DNA from: DASUSH01 sp963785155 | GTDB lineage: Bacteria > Actinomycetota > Thermoleophilia > Solirubrobacterales > 70-9 | Length of the DNA stretch: 64,000 bases | Assembly: GCA_963785155.1 (NCBI GenBank) | Contig: CAWAUB010000004.1 | Location: 1-64,000 of the forward strand | Direction: 5' to 3' | Program-made: the position numbers and the translations under genes | Shown here: one piece after another, positions 9,966 through 21,354 of the stretch | How the letters are laid out: every line of letters begins with the position of its first letter | Position numbering within the stretch: position 1 is the first letter of the stretch | The notes under the pieces: generated by a model | Told to the model about the DNA's origin: nothing | The model's database searches: none | The model's input: only the letters and a program-made list of their open reading frames with translations

Positions 9966-10765
9966 GGCGCAGGATCGTAGGGCCTCACTACCATCACGCC
10001 GCTGATGAGCCAGTCAAACGGGCTCTCGGCCGAGTCCTCCGCCGCCGCTTCGAGGCGGAACGGCGCCAAGGCGAGGAGATCGCCGCCGGGAGCGAAGACG
10101 CATGGGGATGGACGACGCCGGCCGGCCGCCTGCGCGCGGAGCGGCGCGCGCGCTTCCTGATCGAGTCCTGCCGGCTCGGGCCGGGCGTTCGGTGCCTGGA
10201 GCTGGGCGCCGGCACCGGCGAGTTCACCGAGCGCCTCGCCAAGTCCGGCTGCGAGCTGATCGCGGTCGAAATCAGTGAGGCGACCGCCGAGCTTTGCCGA
10301 GAGCGCGTCGGCGACCGAGCCGAAGTGGTGCTCGGAAACGTCGAGACCGGCGAGGGGCTCGAGGGGCGTGACTTCGATGCGATCGTGGGCGTCAGCGTGC
10401 TCCACCACCTGAACCTCAATGCCTGCCTCGATCACACCTTTCCGAAGCTGCTTGTCGGTGGCCGATTCGCGTTCTCGGAGCCGAACATGGCGAACCCGCA
10501 GATCTGGGCCGAGCGCCATGTCGGATGGGTGAAGCGGCGCCGCCACGTAACCGAGCACGAGACCGCGTTCACCGCGTCGGAGCTGCGGAGCGCCTTCGAA
10601 CGGCGTGGCTACGAGGTCGAGACCGCGGAGCCGTTCGAGTTCCTGCACCCGGCAACCCCGGAGGCGCTGATCGGCCCGCTCCGCAGGTTCGAGTCGCGCC
10701 TCGAGTCGAGCCCGGTCCGGAGGATCGCCGGATCGGTCCGGATCGCCGGGCGGCGTTCGGGGTGA
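9953..10765 (+). CDS. SAM-dependent methyltransferase
   Basis: A reading of 270 codons with CLELGAGTGEFTERLAKSG (motif I), VEISEATAEL, DFDAIVGVSVLHHL and GGRFAFSEPN. The only in-frame start upstream of the conserved part is TTG at 9953, which overlaps the divergent neighbour; the ATG at 10004 is out of frame. Its stop overlaps the GTG of the next methyltransferase (GTGA), so the two are translationally coupled. The acceptor is unknown, and a role in polysaccharide modification is inferred from the locus. Confidence 0.72.
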   Translation: MPIARRRIVGPHYHHAADEPVKRALGRVLRRRFEAERRQGEEIAAGSEDAWGWTTPAGRLRAERRARFLIESCRLGPGVRCLELGAGTGEFTERLAKSGCELIAVEISEATAELCRERVGDRAEVVLGNVETGEGLEGRDFDAIVGVSVLHHLNLNACLDHTFPKLLVGGRFAFSEPNMANPQIWAERHVGWVKRRRHVTEHETAFTASELRSAFERRGYEVETAEPFEFLHPATPEALIGPLRRFESRLESSPVRRIAGSVRIAGRRSG

Positions 10766-11720
10766 GCGCTTCCTTGCCGTTCTCCTGCCCTGACTGCGGG
10801 GCCGCGCTCAAGGAAAAGTCGAACGTCCTGACGTGTGCCTCGGGGCACTCGTTCGATGTCACGCGTGGCGTCCCGCGATTCGTCGCCGGCGCGGACTACA
10901 CCGACAGCTTCGGCCGCCAGTGGAACCACTGGGCGACGACGCAGATGGACAGCGTCAACGGCACATCGATCTTTGCCGAGCGGTTCGCCCGCTACTTCTG
11001 CCCGCCGGAGGAGCTCTCCGGCCTTCGGGTGCTGGACGCCGGCTGTGGCGTGGGTGCCTTCATCGACGTCGTCTCCCCCCACGCCGACGAGGTGGTCGGT
11101 TTCGACCTCTCGAGCGCGGTCGAGTCGGCCCAGGCCAACGTCGGCGGGCGCGAGAACGTTTCCATCGCCCAGGCCGACATCTTCAACCCGCCACTCGAGC
11201 CGGAGAGCTTCGACCTCGTCTATTGCATCGGCGTGATCCAGCACACCCCCGATCCGGAGCGCGCGTTCGAATCCCTCTCTCGCCTGGTCCGGCCCGGAGG
11301 CCGCCTCGCGGTGTGGATCTACGACGCGTCTCGCTGGGAGGCGCTGAAGCCCCGCCACCTCCTCCGCCACTACACGAGCCGGCACCTGCGGCCGCGACCG
11401 TGCGATGCGCTTCGTCGAGGCATACGCTCCACGCGCCCTGCGTGCGCGCCGCGCGATCGGAGCCGATCGGAGGCGGGGGGCTGCGGAAGGCTGATCCCCG
11501 TCGCCGATCCCCACGACTACGCCGGGCGAGATCACCGCTCAACTCGACGACGAGCAGATCGCCGAGTGGTGCGTGATGGACACCCACGACATGCTGATCA
11601 CGACCTATGACTCCCCACAGACGCCCGGAGACCGTCGCCGGCTGGTTTCGCTCGCGCGGCTTCGACGAGCCGGTGCGGGGCGAGGCGGAGGGCGTCGCGA
11701 TGATCGCGGAGCGGCGCTGA
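10762..11720 (+). CDS. Methyltransferase with N-terminal zinc ribbon (frameshifted)
   Basis: It starts at GTG 10762. The N-terminus has a Trm112-like zinc ribbon (FSCPDCGAAL ... LTCASGHSF), then a class I methyltransferase domain (VLDAGCGVGAFI; DLVYCIGVIQHTPDP; RPGGRLAVWIYD). The reading is clean to about 11,390 and then needs corrections near 11,390, 11,490, 11,530 and 11,625. With these it continues through VADPHDYAGEI, WCVMDTHDMLITTYDSPQTPE and ends AMIAERR, where the stop overlaps the asnB ATG. Zinc-ribbon methyltransferases of this kind are common in glycan clusters. The breaks look like sequencing insertions, for example GCCGGGCGAG where GCCGGCGAG restores frame. Confidence 0.7.
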
Positions 11721-13737
11721 TGTGCGGGATCGCGGGCAAGGTCTCGGCGCGCGGGCCGGATCGACGAGGCGCTGATCGAGCGCATGTGCGAGGTGATCGA
11801 GCACCGGGGGCCCGACTCGCGCGGCCACTTGCTCGGCGACGGCGTCGGGCTCGGCATCCAGCGGCTCGCGATCATCGACCTCGAGACCGGCGACCAGCCG
11901 ATCTGCAACGAGGACGAGACCGTCGTCGTCGTCCAGAACGGCGAGATCTACAACTACCGCGAGCTGCGCGAGGACCTGATCGCGCGCGGGCACACGTTCC
12001 GCACCCAGTCCGACACCGAGGTGATCGTCCACCTCTACGAGGAGCACGGCGACGCATGCGTCGAGCACCTGCGCGGGATGTTCGCGTTCGCGCTCTGGGA
12101 TCGCGACGCGAGCGGCGGCTGCTGCTCGCCCGCGACCGGGTCGGCAAGAAGCCCCTCTTCTACTGCCGAGCGCGGCGACGACCTCTGGTTCGGCTCGCGA
12201 GGCCAAGTCGATCCTCCAGGACCCCGAGATGCCCCGCGACGCCGGACCTCGACGCGATCGACTGCTTCCTTCAGTTCCAGTACGTCCCGCACCCGCATGA
12301 GCGCCTTCGCCGCGCTGCGAGAAGCTGCCGCCCGGGCACGTCCTCGCCTGGCAGGACGGGCGAGCGTCGAGATCGACGCCGCTACTGGAAGCTCTCCTAC
12401 GAGCCCGACGACGCCTACGCGAGCGAGGAGGACATGCACGAGCGGATCCGCGAGGAGCTCCTCGAGGCGACCCGGCTGCGCCTGCGAAGCGACGTGCCGC
12501 TCGGCGCGTTCCTCTCCGGCGGCGTCGACTCGAGCGCGGTCGTCGCGGCGATGGCGAAGCACAGCGATCGCAGCCGGTGAAGACCTTCTCGATCGGCTTC
12601 GACGTCGAGGAGTTCGACGAGACGCGCCTACGCCCGCGAGGTCGCGGAGCTCTTCGGCACCGAGCACCACGAGTTCCGGGTCGAGCCGCACGCGATGGAG
12701 ATCCTGCCCACGCCTCGTCTGGCACTACGGCGAGCCGTTCGCCGACCAGTCGGCGATCCCGAGCTTCTACCTCGCCGAGCTCACCCGGCGCCACGTCACC
12801 GTCGCCCTGAACGGCGACGGCGGCGACGAGAACTTCGCCGGCTACACGCGCTACGTCGCCAACACGCTCGCCGACCGCCTCGACTGGATCCCGCGGCCGC
12901 TCGCGCGGCGCGCGGCGCGCGGGCTCGACCGCATCGGCCCGGGCCGCAAGCCGCGCAGCCCGCGCACCCGGCTGCGCCGTCTCGCCCATGCGCTGGCGCT
13001 CGGTCGCCGCCGGACCGCTACGCGATGTGGATGGCGTACTTCACCGAGCCCGACCGCGCCGACCTCTACACGCCGGAGCTGCGGGCCGCGCTCGCCGACC
13101 GGCACGCACCGCGCCGCGCGTGATCCGCGACCCGTGGACGGCGTCCGACGCGACCGACGCTCGATCGACCGCCTGCTCGACGTCGACGTGCACAGCTACC
13201 TGCCCGGCGATCTGCTCGTGAAGATGGACATCGCGACGATGGCGCACTCGCTCGAGGTTCGCTCCCCGCTCCTCGACCACCGCTTCATGGAGATGGCCGC
13301 CCGGCTGCCGGCCGCGGCCAAGCTCGACGGCTCGACGACGAAGAAGGCGCTCAAGGACGCGCTGCGCCCGTGGATCCCCGACCACATCCTCGACCGCGAG
13401 AAGATGGGCTTCGGCGTGCCCCATCGGCGACTGGTTCCGGGGAGCCCTGCGCGAGCTCCCGGCGGAGATCCTGCTCGACCCGCGCACGACCGAGCGCGGC
13501 TACTTCAAGCCGGACCGGGTCCGAGCGATCATCGACCGGCACCTCACCGGCGCCGAGGACACCTCGAACAAGATCTGGGCGCTGCTCCAGCTCGAGCTCT
13601 GGCTGCGCACCTACGTCGACTCGACGGTCCCGCGCTCCGGTCTCGATCTCGGCCGCCTGATCGGCGCCGCCGGGCTTCCGCGCGACCAGGAAGATCCCCG
13701 CGGTCGCGAGATCCGCGTCTCGAAAGTCGCCTGGTAG
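11720..13737 (+). CDS. asnB: Asparagine synthase-like amidotransferase, many frameshifts
   Basis: Begins MCGIAGK, giving the N-terminal nucleophile Cys2 of class II glutamine amidotransferases; RGPDSRGHL and NGEIYNYREL confirm the domain. After corrections the synthetase half shows LSGGVDSSAVV (ATP pyrophosphatase loop), SFYLAELTRR, NGDGGDENFAGY and LEVRSPLLDHR. About a dozen single-base breaks lie between 11,755 and 13,425. The last ~25 codons before 13737 lie opposite a conserved methyltransferase C-terminus, so the true stop may be earlier. Family members make asparagine or amidate sugar carboxyl groups; given the surrounding polysaccharide genes, a uronamide role is plausible but unproven. 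Confidence 0.8.
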
Positions 13738-14643
13738 CGGGGTAGGAGCTGCGGCCGGATCTCGTCGATGAGGCCCCTCGTGGATTCGCCGGCTCCAGGT
13801 CGCTTCGGGTGGGGGACGATCTCCTCGCCGTCGATGGGCTTGGTCGCGAACAGCTCGTACTCGTAGCCGAGCGCCTCGAGCTTCGCCCGGTAGTAGTCGG
13901 CGAGGCGCCGGTTCGGGCGGCCCGGAGTTCCGCGACATCAGCTGCGTAGAGGCGGTCCGGGACCGTGAGAAACGTCAGCGGGTGCATGCCGCCGTCGGTG
14001 AACATGCCGTGGTCGCGGAAGTCGACCTTGTGGAGCATCGTTCCGCCCGGTTGCGAGCAGCGTCGTCCATCGCCGCGAACGCCGCGTCGAGGTCGTAGAG
14101 GTGCTCGAGCACCGCGCGGGAGACGATCAGGTCGAACCGCTCGCCGGCGAGCGCCGTCGCCGCCTCCTCGACGGCGACGCCCTCGATCGCGCGCAGTCGG
14201 CCGGGTCGAAGCGCAGCCGTCGATGTCGATCGACGCCTCGACGCGCTCCCGCTCCTCGCGTGCGAGCCGTCGAGAAGCGCCTCGTAGATCTGGCGCTGCT
14301 GGGCGGGGTCGCGAACGGAGGCGAACTTGTCCATCGCGACGACCCGCTCGGCGCCGGCCGCAAGGAAGCGAAGCGCGACGCCGAAGTTGTCGCCGGGCCC
14401 GAGCTCGAGCACGCTGGCGCCCGCGAGCTCGCCGTCGCCGAGGTCCCCGTAGGCGAGGTAGTCGCCGAAGACCTCGTCGATGTACTCGAGGCTCTGCTCG
14501 AGCGAGAAGGCGCCGTGCGTCGAGCCGCTGGTCGATGCGCGCCGCGCCGTTTCGCGCGGCCAGGCGGGCGCGCTGGTCGTCGACGACGTTCGCCGCGCAG
14601 ACGAGCCATTTCGAGCGCTTTGCGATGATCGCAGGCGTTCCAT
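13676..14643 (-). CDS. SAM-dependent methyltransferase, frameshifted
   Basis: The best text is LEQSLEYIDEVFGDYL, VLELGPGDNFGVALRFL (motif I), FDLIVSRAVLEHLYDLD, MLHKVDFRDHGMF and, near the end, LATAGIFLVARKPGG. Breaks occur near 14,525, 14,270, 14,215, 14,045 and 13,930, so neither the exact start (near 14,643) nor the stop (near 13,676) can be fixed. It is convergent with asnB and divergent from the epimerase gene. The HxVDFRDHGMF style matches methyltransferases seen in exopolysaccharide clusters. The substrate is unknown. Confidence 0.62.
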
Positions 14644-14707
14644 TCGGGCGGCAGCGTAGGGCTATCCTGGGCCGTCCTGCCGGGGCTACGGGTCAGCCCG
14701 GCTCTCC

Positions 14708-15676
14708 ATGCGCGCACTCGTCACAGGCTGCGCGGGCTTCATCGGCTCGCACCTCACCGAATCGCTTCTCGCCGACGGCGAGAGCGTGATCGGCATCGAC
14801 TGCTTCAACGACAACTACGGGCGCGCGGAGAAGCTCCGCAACCTCGAGCGAGCGACCGACTGGGACGACTTCGAGTTCGTCCCGATCGACCTCTCCCGCG
14901 GCGACCTCTTCGACCTCGTCGCCGAGTGCGACGCGGTCTTCCATCTGGCCGCCGAGCCCGGGGTGCGGCCGAGCTGGGGCCAGCGCTTCGAGCAGTACCT
15001 GCGCAACAACGTGCTCGCGACCCAGCACCTGCTCGAGGCCGCGCGGGTCTCGCCCGGAAGCCGCTTCGTCTACGCCTCCTCGTCCTCGATCTACGGGCAG
15101 GCGGAGGAGTTCCCGACGCCCGAGTCGGCGACCCCCGCGCCCTTCTCTCCCTACGGGGTGACGAAGCTCTCCGGCGAGCACCTCTGCGACCTCTACCACG
15201 GCAACTACGGCGTCGAGACCGTCTCGCTGCGGCTCTTCTCCGTCTACGGGCCGCGCCAGCGGCCCGACATGGCCTTCAACATCTTCAGCCGGGCGATCCT
15301 CGAGGGCGAGCCGATCACGATCTTCGGCGACGGAGGCCAGACCCGCGACTTCACCTACGTCGGCGACGTCGTCGACGCGCTGCGTCGCGGCGGCACGCGA
15401 CGGACGCGGCGGTTGGCGGCAGTCTTCAACGTCGGCGGCGGCTCCCAGGTCGAGCCTGACCGAGGCGCTCGAGCTGCTCGCCGCCCAGGCCGGCTCTGAG
15501 CCCGAGGTGACACGCACCGACGTCAGCAAGGCGACGTCCGGGACACGTGCGCAGACACGAGCCGAATCTCCGAGGTGCTGGGCTTCGCTCCCTCGACGTC
15601 GCTCGCCGACGGCCTCGCCGCGGAGCTCGAGTGGATGCGCGAGTCGCTCGGCCGCGACGCCGAGGCCGTTACCTAG
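14708..15676 (+). CDS. NAD-dependent nucleotide-sugar epimerase/dehydratase (frameshifted)
   Basis: An extended SDR enzyme: VTGCAGFIGSHL (NAD-binding GxxGxxG), HLAAEPGVRPSW, YASSSSIYGQAEE and the catalytic Tyr-Lys in SPYGVTKLSGE. FGDGGQTRDFTYVGDVV binds the nucleotide sugar. The set resembles UDP-glucuronate/UDP-glucose 4-epimerases. Breaks near 15,380, 15,450 and 15,540 separate the C-terminal part, which continues LTEALELLAAQAG and ends at TAG 15674-15676. Net length is a multiple of three, so three extra bases fit. It acts in the cytoplasm on sugar-nucleotide supply. Confidence 0.78.
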
Positions 15677-15685
15677 ACTCGCGCG

Positions 15686-16703
15686 ATGGCTGATCCGAAG
15701 CGCGCGCTGATCAGCGGCATCACCGGCCAGGACGGCTCCTACCTCGTCGAGAGCCTGCTCGAGCGCGGCTACGAGGTGCACGGGATCATCCGCCGCTCCT
15801 CGAGCTTCAACACCGATCGGCTCGACGACGTCTACCGCGACCCGCACGAGTCGGGCGCGCAGCATGTTCCTCCACTTCGGCGACCTGACCGACTCGACGC
15901 GGCTGGTCAAGCTGATCTACGACGTCCAGCCGGACGAGATCTACAACCTCGGCGCCCAGAGCCACGTCCGCGTCAGCTTCGACATCCCCGAGTACACGGC
16001 CGACGTCGTCGGCACCGGCACCGTGCGCCTCCTCGAGGCGATCCGCGAGTCCGGCGTCCAGACCCGCTTCTACCAGGCGGGCTCGAGCGAGATGTTCGGC
16101 TCCTCCCCGCCGCCTCAGATCGAGGACGACGCCGTTTCATCCGCGCAGCCCCTACGGCGTCGCGAAGGCGATGGCGCACATGATGACCGTCAACTACCGC
16201 GAGGCCTACGGGATGTTCTGCGTCAGCGGGATCCTCTTCAACCACGAGAGCCCGCGCCGCGGCGAGACCTTCGTCACCCGCAAGATCACCCGCGCGCTGG
16301 CGCGGATCAAGGCCGGGATGCAGGACGAAGCTCTACCTCGGCAACCTCGACGCCAAGCGCGACTGGGGCTACGCCCCCGACTACATCGACGCGATGTGGC
16401 GGATGCTCCAGGCCGACGAGCCCGAGGACTTCGTGATCGCCACCGGCGAGATGCACACCGTCCGCGAGTTCCTCGCGCTCGCCGCCGGCGAGCTCGACCT
16501 CGACTGGGAGTCGTTCACGAAGATCGACGAGCGCTACTACCGGCCCGCCGAGGTCGACGCGCTCTGCGGCGACGCGACGAAGGCGCGCGAGAAGCTCGGC
16601 TGGGAGCCGACCGTCAGCTTCGAGGAGCTGGTCAAGATCATGGTCGAGGCCGACGTGCAAGCTGCTCGAGGACGAGCTCGCGGGCCGCAAGGTGCGGCTC
16701 TGA
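15686..16703 (+). CDS. gmd: GDP-mannose 4,6-dehydratase (frameshifted)
   Basis: Reads MADPKRALISGITGQDGSYL, the Gmd signature, then YEVHGIIRRSSSFNTDR, NLGAQSHVRVSFDIP, FYQAGSSEMFG, SPYGVAKAMAHMM (catalytic Tyr/Lys) and NHESPRRGETFVTRKIT. All are hallmarks of GDP-mannose 4,6-dehydratase, which makes GDP-4-keto-6-deoxymannose. Breaks are near 15,860, 16,135, 16,325 and 16,660. The stop overlaps the ATG of the next gene (TGATG), which catalyses the following step, so the pair forms the GDP-L-fucose pathway or supplies a related 6-deoxyhexose. RBS-type sequence before the ATG is weak. Confidence 0.9.
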
Positions 16704-17684
16704 TGGCCGACGCGCGCCAGCCCGACCCGCGTTCTGGGAGGGCCGTGACGTCGTCGTCACGGGGGGCTGCGGGCTTCCTCGGCCGCTTCGTGGTCGGGCC
16801 GGCTCGAGGACGCCGGCGCGGAGGTCCGCGTGCCGCGATCGGCGGAGAACGACCTGCGCACCGCCGAGGGCGCGGCCGCTGCGGTCGCCGGCGCCGACAC
16901 CGTCCTCCACCTCGCGGCCAGAGTCGGCGGCATCGACTACAACCGCCGCAACCCCGGCCCGCTGATCCACGACAACCTGGCGATGGGGATGAACGTGTTC
17001 GAGCAGGCGCGGCTCGGCGGCGTGCGCAAGCTGGTCGCGGCCGGTTCGGTCTGCGCCTACCCCAAGTTCACGCCGGTCCCGTTCCGCGAGGACGACATCT
17101 GGAACGGCTACCCGGAGGAGTCGAACGCGCCCTACGGGATCGCGAAGAAGACGCTCGTCGTTCTCTCCGACGCCTACGCGCGCGACTACGGCTTCAACTC
17201 CTGCGTGCCGATCATCGCCAACCTCTACGGGCCCGGCGACAACTACGACCTGAACGACTCGCACGTCGTCGCAGCGATGATCCGCAAGTTCTGCGAGGCG
17301 GCCGAGCGCGGCGACGACGAAGTCGTCCTCTGGGGCACCGGCGAGCCGTCGCGCGAGCTGCTCTTCGTCGACGACGCCGCGCGGGCGCTGATCCTCGCCG
17401 CGGAGTCGCTCGACGAGGCGGTCCCGGTCAACATCGGCACCGGGCGCGGGACGAAGATCCGCGATCTCGCCGAAACGATCCGCGCCGAGGTCGGGTATGA
17501 GGGTGAGATCCGCTGGGACACCTCGATGCCCGACGGCCAGGCGGAGCGCTTTCTGGACGTGAGCCGGGCCAGAGAGCTCTTCGGCTACCAGGCCGCGGTG
17601 TCGCTCGAAGAAGGCCTGCGGCGGTCGATAGAGGACTTCCGACGCGCGGCTGGAAACCACGACGGGATCGCTGGCTTGCCTTGA
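16703..17684 (+). CDS. fcl: GDP-L-fucose synthase (frameshifted near 5' end)
   Basis: After three breaks at about 16,730, 16,770 and 16,795 the reading is clean from 16,830: LHLAARVGGIDYNRRNPG, AAGSVCAYPKFTPVPF and the catalytic APYGIAKKTLV, then NLYGPGDNYD, EPSRELLFVDDAA and MPDGQAERFLDVSRA. The RVGGI, P-x-PF and GDNYD texts identify the GDP-4-keto-6-deoxymannose 3,5-epimerase-4-reductase family. The N-terminal VVVTGGCGFLGRF is restored by dropping one G. Coupled to gmd upstream; the downstream membrane protein's TTG overlaps its stop. Confidence 0.88.
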
Positions 17685-18950
17685 CCGCCCTCGGCTCTGC
17701 CGTTGACGTCCTGCGAGAACGCAAGGCCGACCCGATCCTTTGGCTGGTGGTCGCCGGCTGCCTACTTCGATTGGCCGCCGGCCTCGACGAACCAGATCGA
17801 GCCTGAATCGGACTTCCTGATCTATGACGCCCTTGCCACGACAGTCGCGGAGCACGGTGACTACGGACAGTCTGCTGGTACACATGACGCCTATTGGCCG
17901 CCAGGCTGGCCGATGCTGCTTGCTGGCGCCTATTGGCTGTTTGGAACGGAACCAACGACGGTCGGCCAAGTCCTCTGCGCGATCTTGTCGTCGGGAACCC
18001 TGATCGTTGCAGCGCTACTCGCGACCCGCCTCCTGAGCAAATGGTTTGCCATCGCAGCGGTTGCGGTGATCGCCCTGAACCCGACCTGGATTGCATTCGT
18101 ATCCGTCCTCGCGACCGAGCATCTCGCGGGTTTCCTTCTCGTCACCATCCTCGCCCTGGCGATCCTTCGCCCTCCCGATGCGAAGACGGCAGTCGCGATT
18201 GGCGTCCTCACCGCGGGGTTGCTACTTACCCGCGCGGATATTGGCTACGCGACGATCCTGGGGCTCGCGTCCCTGTTGCTAATTCGGGGCCCGCGGGGCC
18301 AAGGTAAGTTCGCGCTTGTCGCGCTGCTGGCATTCATCGCGGCCCTTGCGCCATGGACGATTCGCAATGCGATTCAGTTCGGGGAGTTCGTTCCGACCAG
18401 CGCAAACTCTGGCTTCGCGCTCTACCGAGGCAGCTTCCAGGTGATCGACAACTCCGTCCCCGATCCCGATCCACCTCCCGAAGAATCCGTGTCCGATTCC
18501 CCTCGCGGCTACGACAGCTACTACCTCGGATTGGCGTGGGATCACATCCGAGAGGATCCCATCGCTTGGCTCGGTTTCAATCTCGACCGGCTTGAGATTC
18601 AGCAATGGCACGACGCAGAAACCTTGTCGTGGTCAGGAATACTCACGCGGTCGTATGGCGGGCAGCTTGCCAGAGCCACAGACTGGCTCTGGCGAGTAGT
18701 AATCGTCCTTGCGCTTCTTGCGATCCTTCTAGTCGCACTCGGACGGATTCCACGGGAGAATTGGGTCCCCATCGCCGTCGTCGTGCTCGCCTCGGTGCTG
18801 ATCTCGTCCGCGTTCCCCGGGGCAGCGCGCAGGCACTACCCCTTAATTGCTCCAGTGACGCTGCTCGCCGCGGCCGGTGCCCAGGCGACGTTCAATCAAG
18901 GCGCTCGAAGGGCCGCTTCGCTACGTGCCTCGTCGTCTCGGGCCTCCTGA
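17681..18950 (+). CDS. GT-C-like multi-spanning membrane protein
   Basis: Starts at TTG 17681, overlapping the fcl stop; one break near 17,795 joins the first ~38 residues (LRERKADPILWLVVAGCLL) to the rest. After the first helix comes an outward acidic loop ESDFLIYDALA, the typical place of the GT-C catalytic acid, then HDAYWPPGWPMLLAG and about nine more helices. A second soluble loop lies around YRGSFQVIDN. The last 50 bases overlap the convergent flippase-like gene. Likely a polyprenyl-phosphosugar transferase acting outside the membrane; exact family not certain. Confidence 0.55.
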
Positions 18951-19918
18951 GCGTCAGTTGGAACTCGCGGACCTCGTTGCCGGATCGACCGATCGCGATC
19001 GCGATTCCGCCCGGAGCAGACGCGATCGCCACCGCGGCCACGGCGAGGAGGGACAGCAGCGTCGCATCGGCCGACGAGACCCCGAACTCGCCGAGCAGGA
19101 CAACGAAAGCGCCCTCGCGCACACCAAACCCGGCAACGGAGATCGGCAGCAAGCGCCGCAAGTAGCACGGTTGGAACGACCACCGCGAGGATCGCCGGGT
19201 CGAGGGACAGGCCCAGAGCCTCCGAGATCAGCCAGAAGCCCGTCAGGACCATCGCCTGGTAGACGGTTCCGCACCCGATTACCCAGATGATCAGGCTGCG
19301 ATCGTGTTCGTAGGCGCGGATCACGTTGGCGATCTCGGTGGTGTACGGCCTGACGGCATCGGGAAAGAAGCGGCCGAGACCTCGCCGGCGAGCGACGACG
19401 AGGCCCGCAAGCCCGGCGATGGCGACGAGGGCGGTAGCCAGTCCGAGCAGGAGGATGATCCCGCCAGGGATCTCGTCACCCTTGATCAGCGCGGCGATCC
19501 AGGCGAGGAGCAGAAGGCAAAGCAGCGCGCTGATCCGGTCGACGAGGACGGAGGTCACAGATCGAGCGAGTGGCTTCCCGGTCCCGCTGACGACCCACGC
19601 CCGGACAGCGTCGCCCCCGTATCCGCTCGGGAGCAGATTGTTGGCGAACATGCCGATCAGGTAGGCCCGCAGCGTGGATGCCTGTGACACGTGTACGTCG
19701 GCGACATTGAGCAGCCGATGCCATCGGATCGACGCGACCACGAAAGCGAGAAAGTAGAGCGCGACGGCGGCGACAAAGAGGCCCCACGACGCATCTGCGA
19801 GACCGTCGACCACGGCGTCCCAATCGATCGTCTCGGCGACGATTACGAGCAGGCCGACGCTGATCAGGATCCGAACCGGCAGGGACGTCGCCACTGCTCC
19901 GATTCGCTTCCAGTTCAT
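18892..19918 (-). CDS. Flippase-like membrane protein (LPG synthase TM / UPF0104 type)
   Basis: Reads MNWKRIGAVATSL, then a long series of helices with ASIRWHRLLN, GMFANNLLPSGYGGDAVRAW, SVLVDRISAL and, after one break near 19,160, LLPISVAGFGVREG. The NNLLP-GGDAVRAW and GFGVREG texts are diagnostic of the lysylphosphatidylglycerol synthetase TM-region family, members of which are proposed to flip lipids or lipid-linked glycans. It follows the next gene upstream with an ATGA overlap. Removing one base restores a full-length ~340-residue protein, usual for the family. Confidence 0.75.
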
Positions 19919-21354
19919 GCCGCCGCCTCCGGGTCAGCTTTCTGAGTACGGAATCGAGCGGCAAGGAGCCACACCCCGGCTGCCGCGCAGCCGACGAGCG
20001 GACCTGTCACGGGAACCGCGTAGCGAGCACTCCAGATCGCCGTTACAGGGGGGATCACGAGCAGAGCGGCGCTGACGCCTAGCGCCAGAAGTAGGCCTGC
20101 GCGGACCCTCCCTCGAGCGAGGAAAACGCCGATGAGCGAGAACACGGCCACCACGCTCATCAACCACGGCTGCAGGCGAAGGACGTCCTGGAGGTCAGCC
20201 AGCTCACCCGTCAGTCCCTCCACCTCGACGGAGTCGTCCGCGTAGTAGGCGTCAAGGCCGGCGTCCACTTCCTCTTCGACTCCTGGCGCTCGGCGATCGA
20301 TGTCGATCACGTCGTAGCCGACCCCTCCGTATGGCCGGGCGCCCAATGAGGTGCGGAAGTATCGGAGGGAGTCGATTGTCGCTGTCCTCAGGTAGTCGAA
20401 GGGTTGGGCGAAAAGGGCCGCGCTAGCGAAGGCTCCAAGCTCTTCGTCGCCGTTCGGTTGCTCCCCAAACATCTGCCTTGCCGGTGAACCCGGCTCGAAA
20501 GCGTAGAAGTCGGGGCCGTTTCGGTCCTCAGGGGGCGTGTCTTCGCAGAGTGCTTCCGTGCCCGCGGGGGGATCGAACCGGTCGCAATCGGCGAACTGAG
20601 CGGTGCGAGAGTAGAGCGTCCATCCGGTTGCCCGACTGAATCCAAAGTGCCCGTTCTCGGCAGCCTGAAAGCCCGCGTAGGCGAGCATCACTGCGATCGC
20701 CGTCGCGCCTCCAATCGCTGCGCGTCCGATGCGCACCCGCCAGTTGCCGGGGATCGCGAGAGCGAACCAGAGCGCGAGCAGGAGCGCCAACGGCACGCCC
20801 AGCGGGCGGATCCATGCGGAGACACCGAGTGAGAGCCCGGCAGCCACGATCCAGAGGCCGCGACTCGAGACGGCGGCCCCGAACACGGAGAAGGCGGGAC
20901 GTGGCTCCTCGAGCGCCCTCACGGCGACGTAGAGCATCGCGGCGATCGCAAGGGTGAACGGCGTCTCGCTGAGCAGCGAATGCTCGAGGAAGACCTGATC
21001 GAGCGACAGCAGAACCCCGGCTCCCCCGACGACGGCAACCCAGACCGGAGTCCCGATCCGACGGAACGTTCCGTAGACGAGCAGTCCGGTGCAGATCCCG
21101 AGGAGGTGCTGCACCGCGATCGTGAATTCGATCTGGGATGAGAGGGCATGCAGCGTCCGGAGAATCAGCGGGTACCCGATCGTCCGAGACGGATCCGTGA
21201 AGAGATCGTCGCCGGCCATGCCCACGTAGACGAGGGAGTCGTAGAAGACGAGCGGCGTCGGGTCGTAGGCGAGTGTGAGTGCCACCCGCAACTCGATGCC
21301 GAGGATTAGGACGATCCATAGACCCAAGGGCACCTGGCGAATGCGATCCCTCAT
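19915..21354 (-). CDS. GT-C-like multi-spanning membrane protein
   Basis: An intact 479-residue reading. The first helix (LGLWIVLILGIEL) is followed by PLVFYDSLVYVGMAGDD, the usual acidic outward loop of GT-C transferases, and by about ten helices. A large soluble loop (~residues 240-340) contains three Cys (FADCDRF, EALCEDTP). Its start overlaps the FkbM gene's stop (ATGA) and its stop overlaps the next ATG, so it sits in a coupled run of four minus-strand frames. It probably adds a sugar from a polyprenyl-phosphate donor; the substrate is unknown. Confidence 0.6.
   Translation of the reverse strand: MRDRIRQVPLGLWIVLILGIELRVALTLAYDPTPLVFYDSLVYVGMAGDDLFTDPSRTIGYPLILRTLHALSSQIEFTIAVQHLLGICTGLLVYGTFRRIGTPVWVAVVGGAGVLLSLDQVFLEHSLLSETPFTLAIAAMLYVAVRALEEPRPAFSVFGAAVSSRGLWIVAAGLSLGVSAWIRPLGVPLALLLALWFALAIPGNWRVRIGRAAIGGATAIAVMLAYAGFQAAENGHFGFSRATGWTLYSRTAQFADCDRFDPPAGTEALCEDTPPEDRNGPDFYAFEPGSPARQMFGEQPNGDEELGAFASAALFAQPFDYLRTATIDSLRYFRTSLGARPYGGVGYDVIDIDRRAPGVEEEVDAGLDAYYADDSVEVEGLTGELADLQDVLRLQPWLMSVVAVFSLIGVFLARGRVRAGLLLALGVSAALLVIPPVTAIWSARYAVPVTGPLVGCAAAGVWLLAARFRTQKADPEAAA

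Noticed and set aside
11720..13737. asnB as a decayed pseudogene
   Set aside because: All catalytic motifs survive in order and the breaks are scattered single bases; neighbouring genes show the same error type, so sequence error is preferred over decay.
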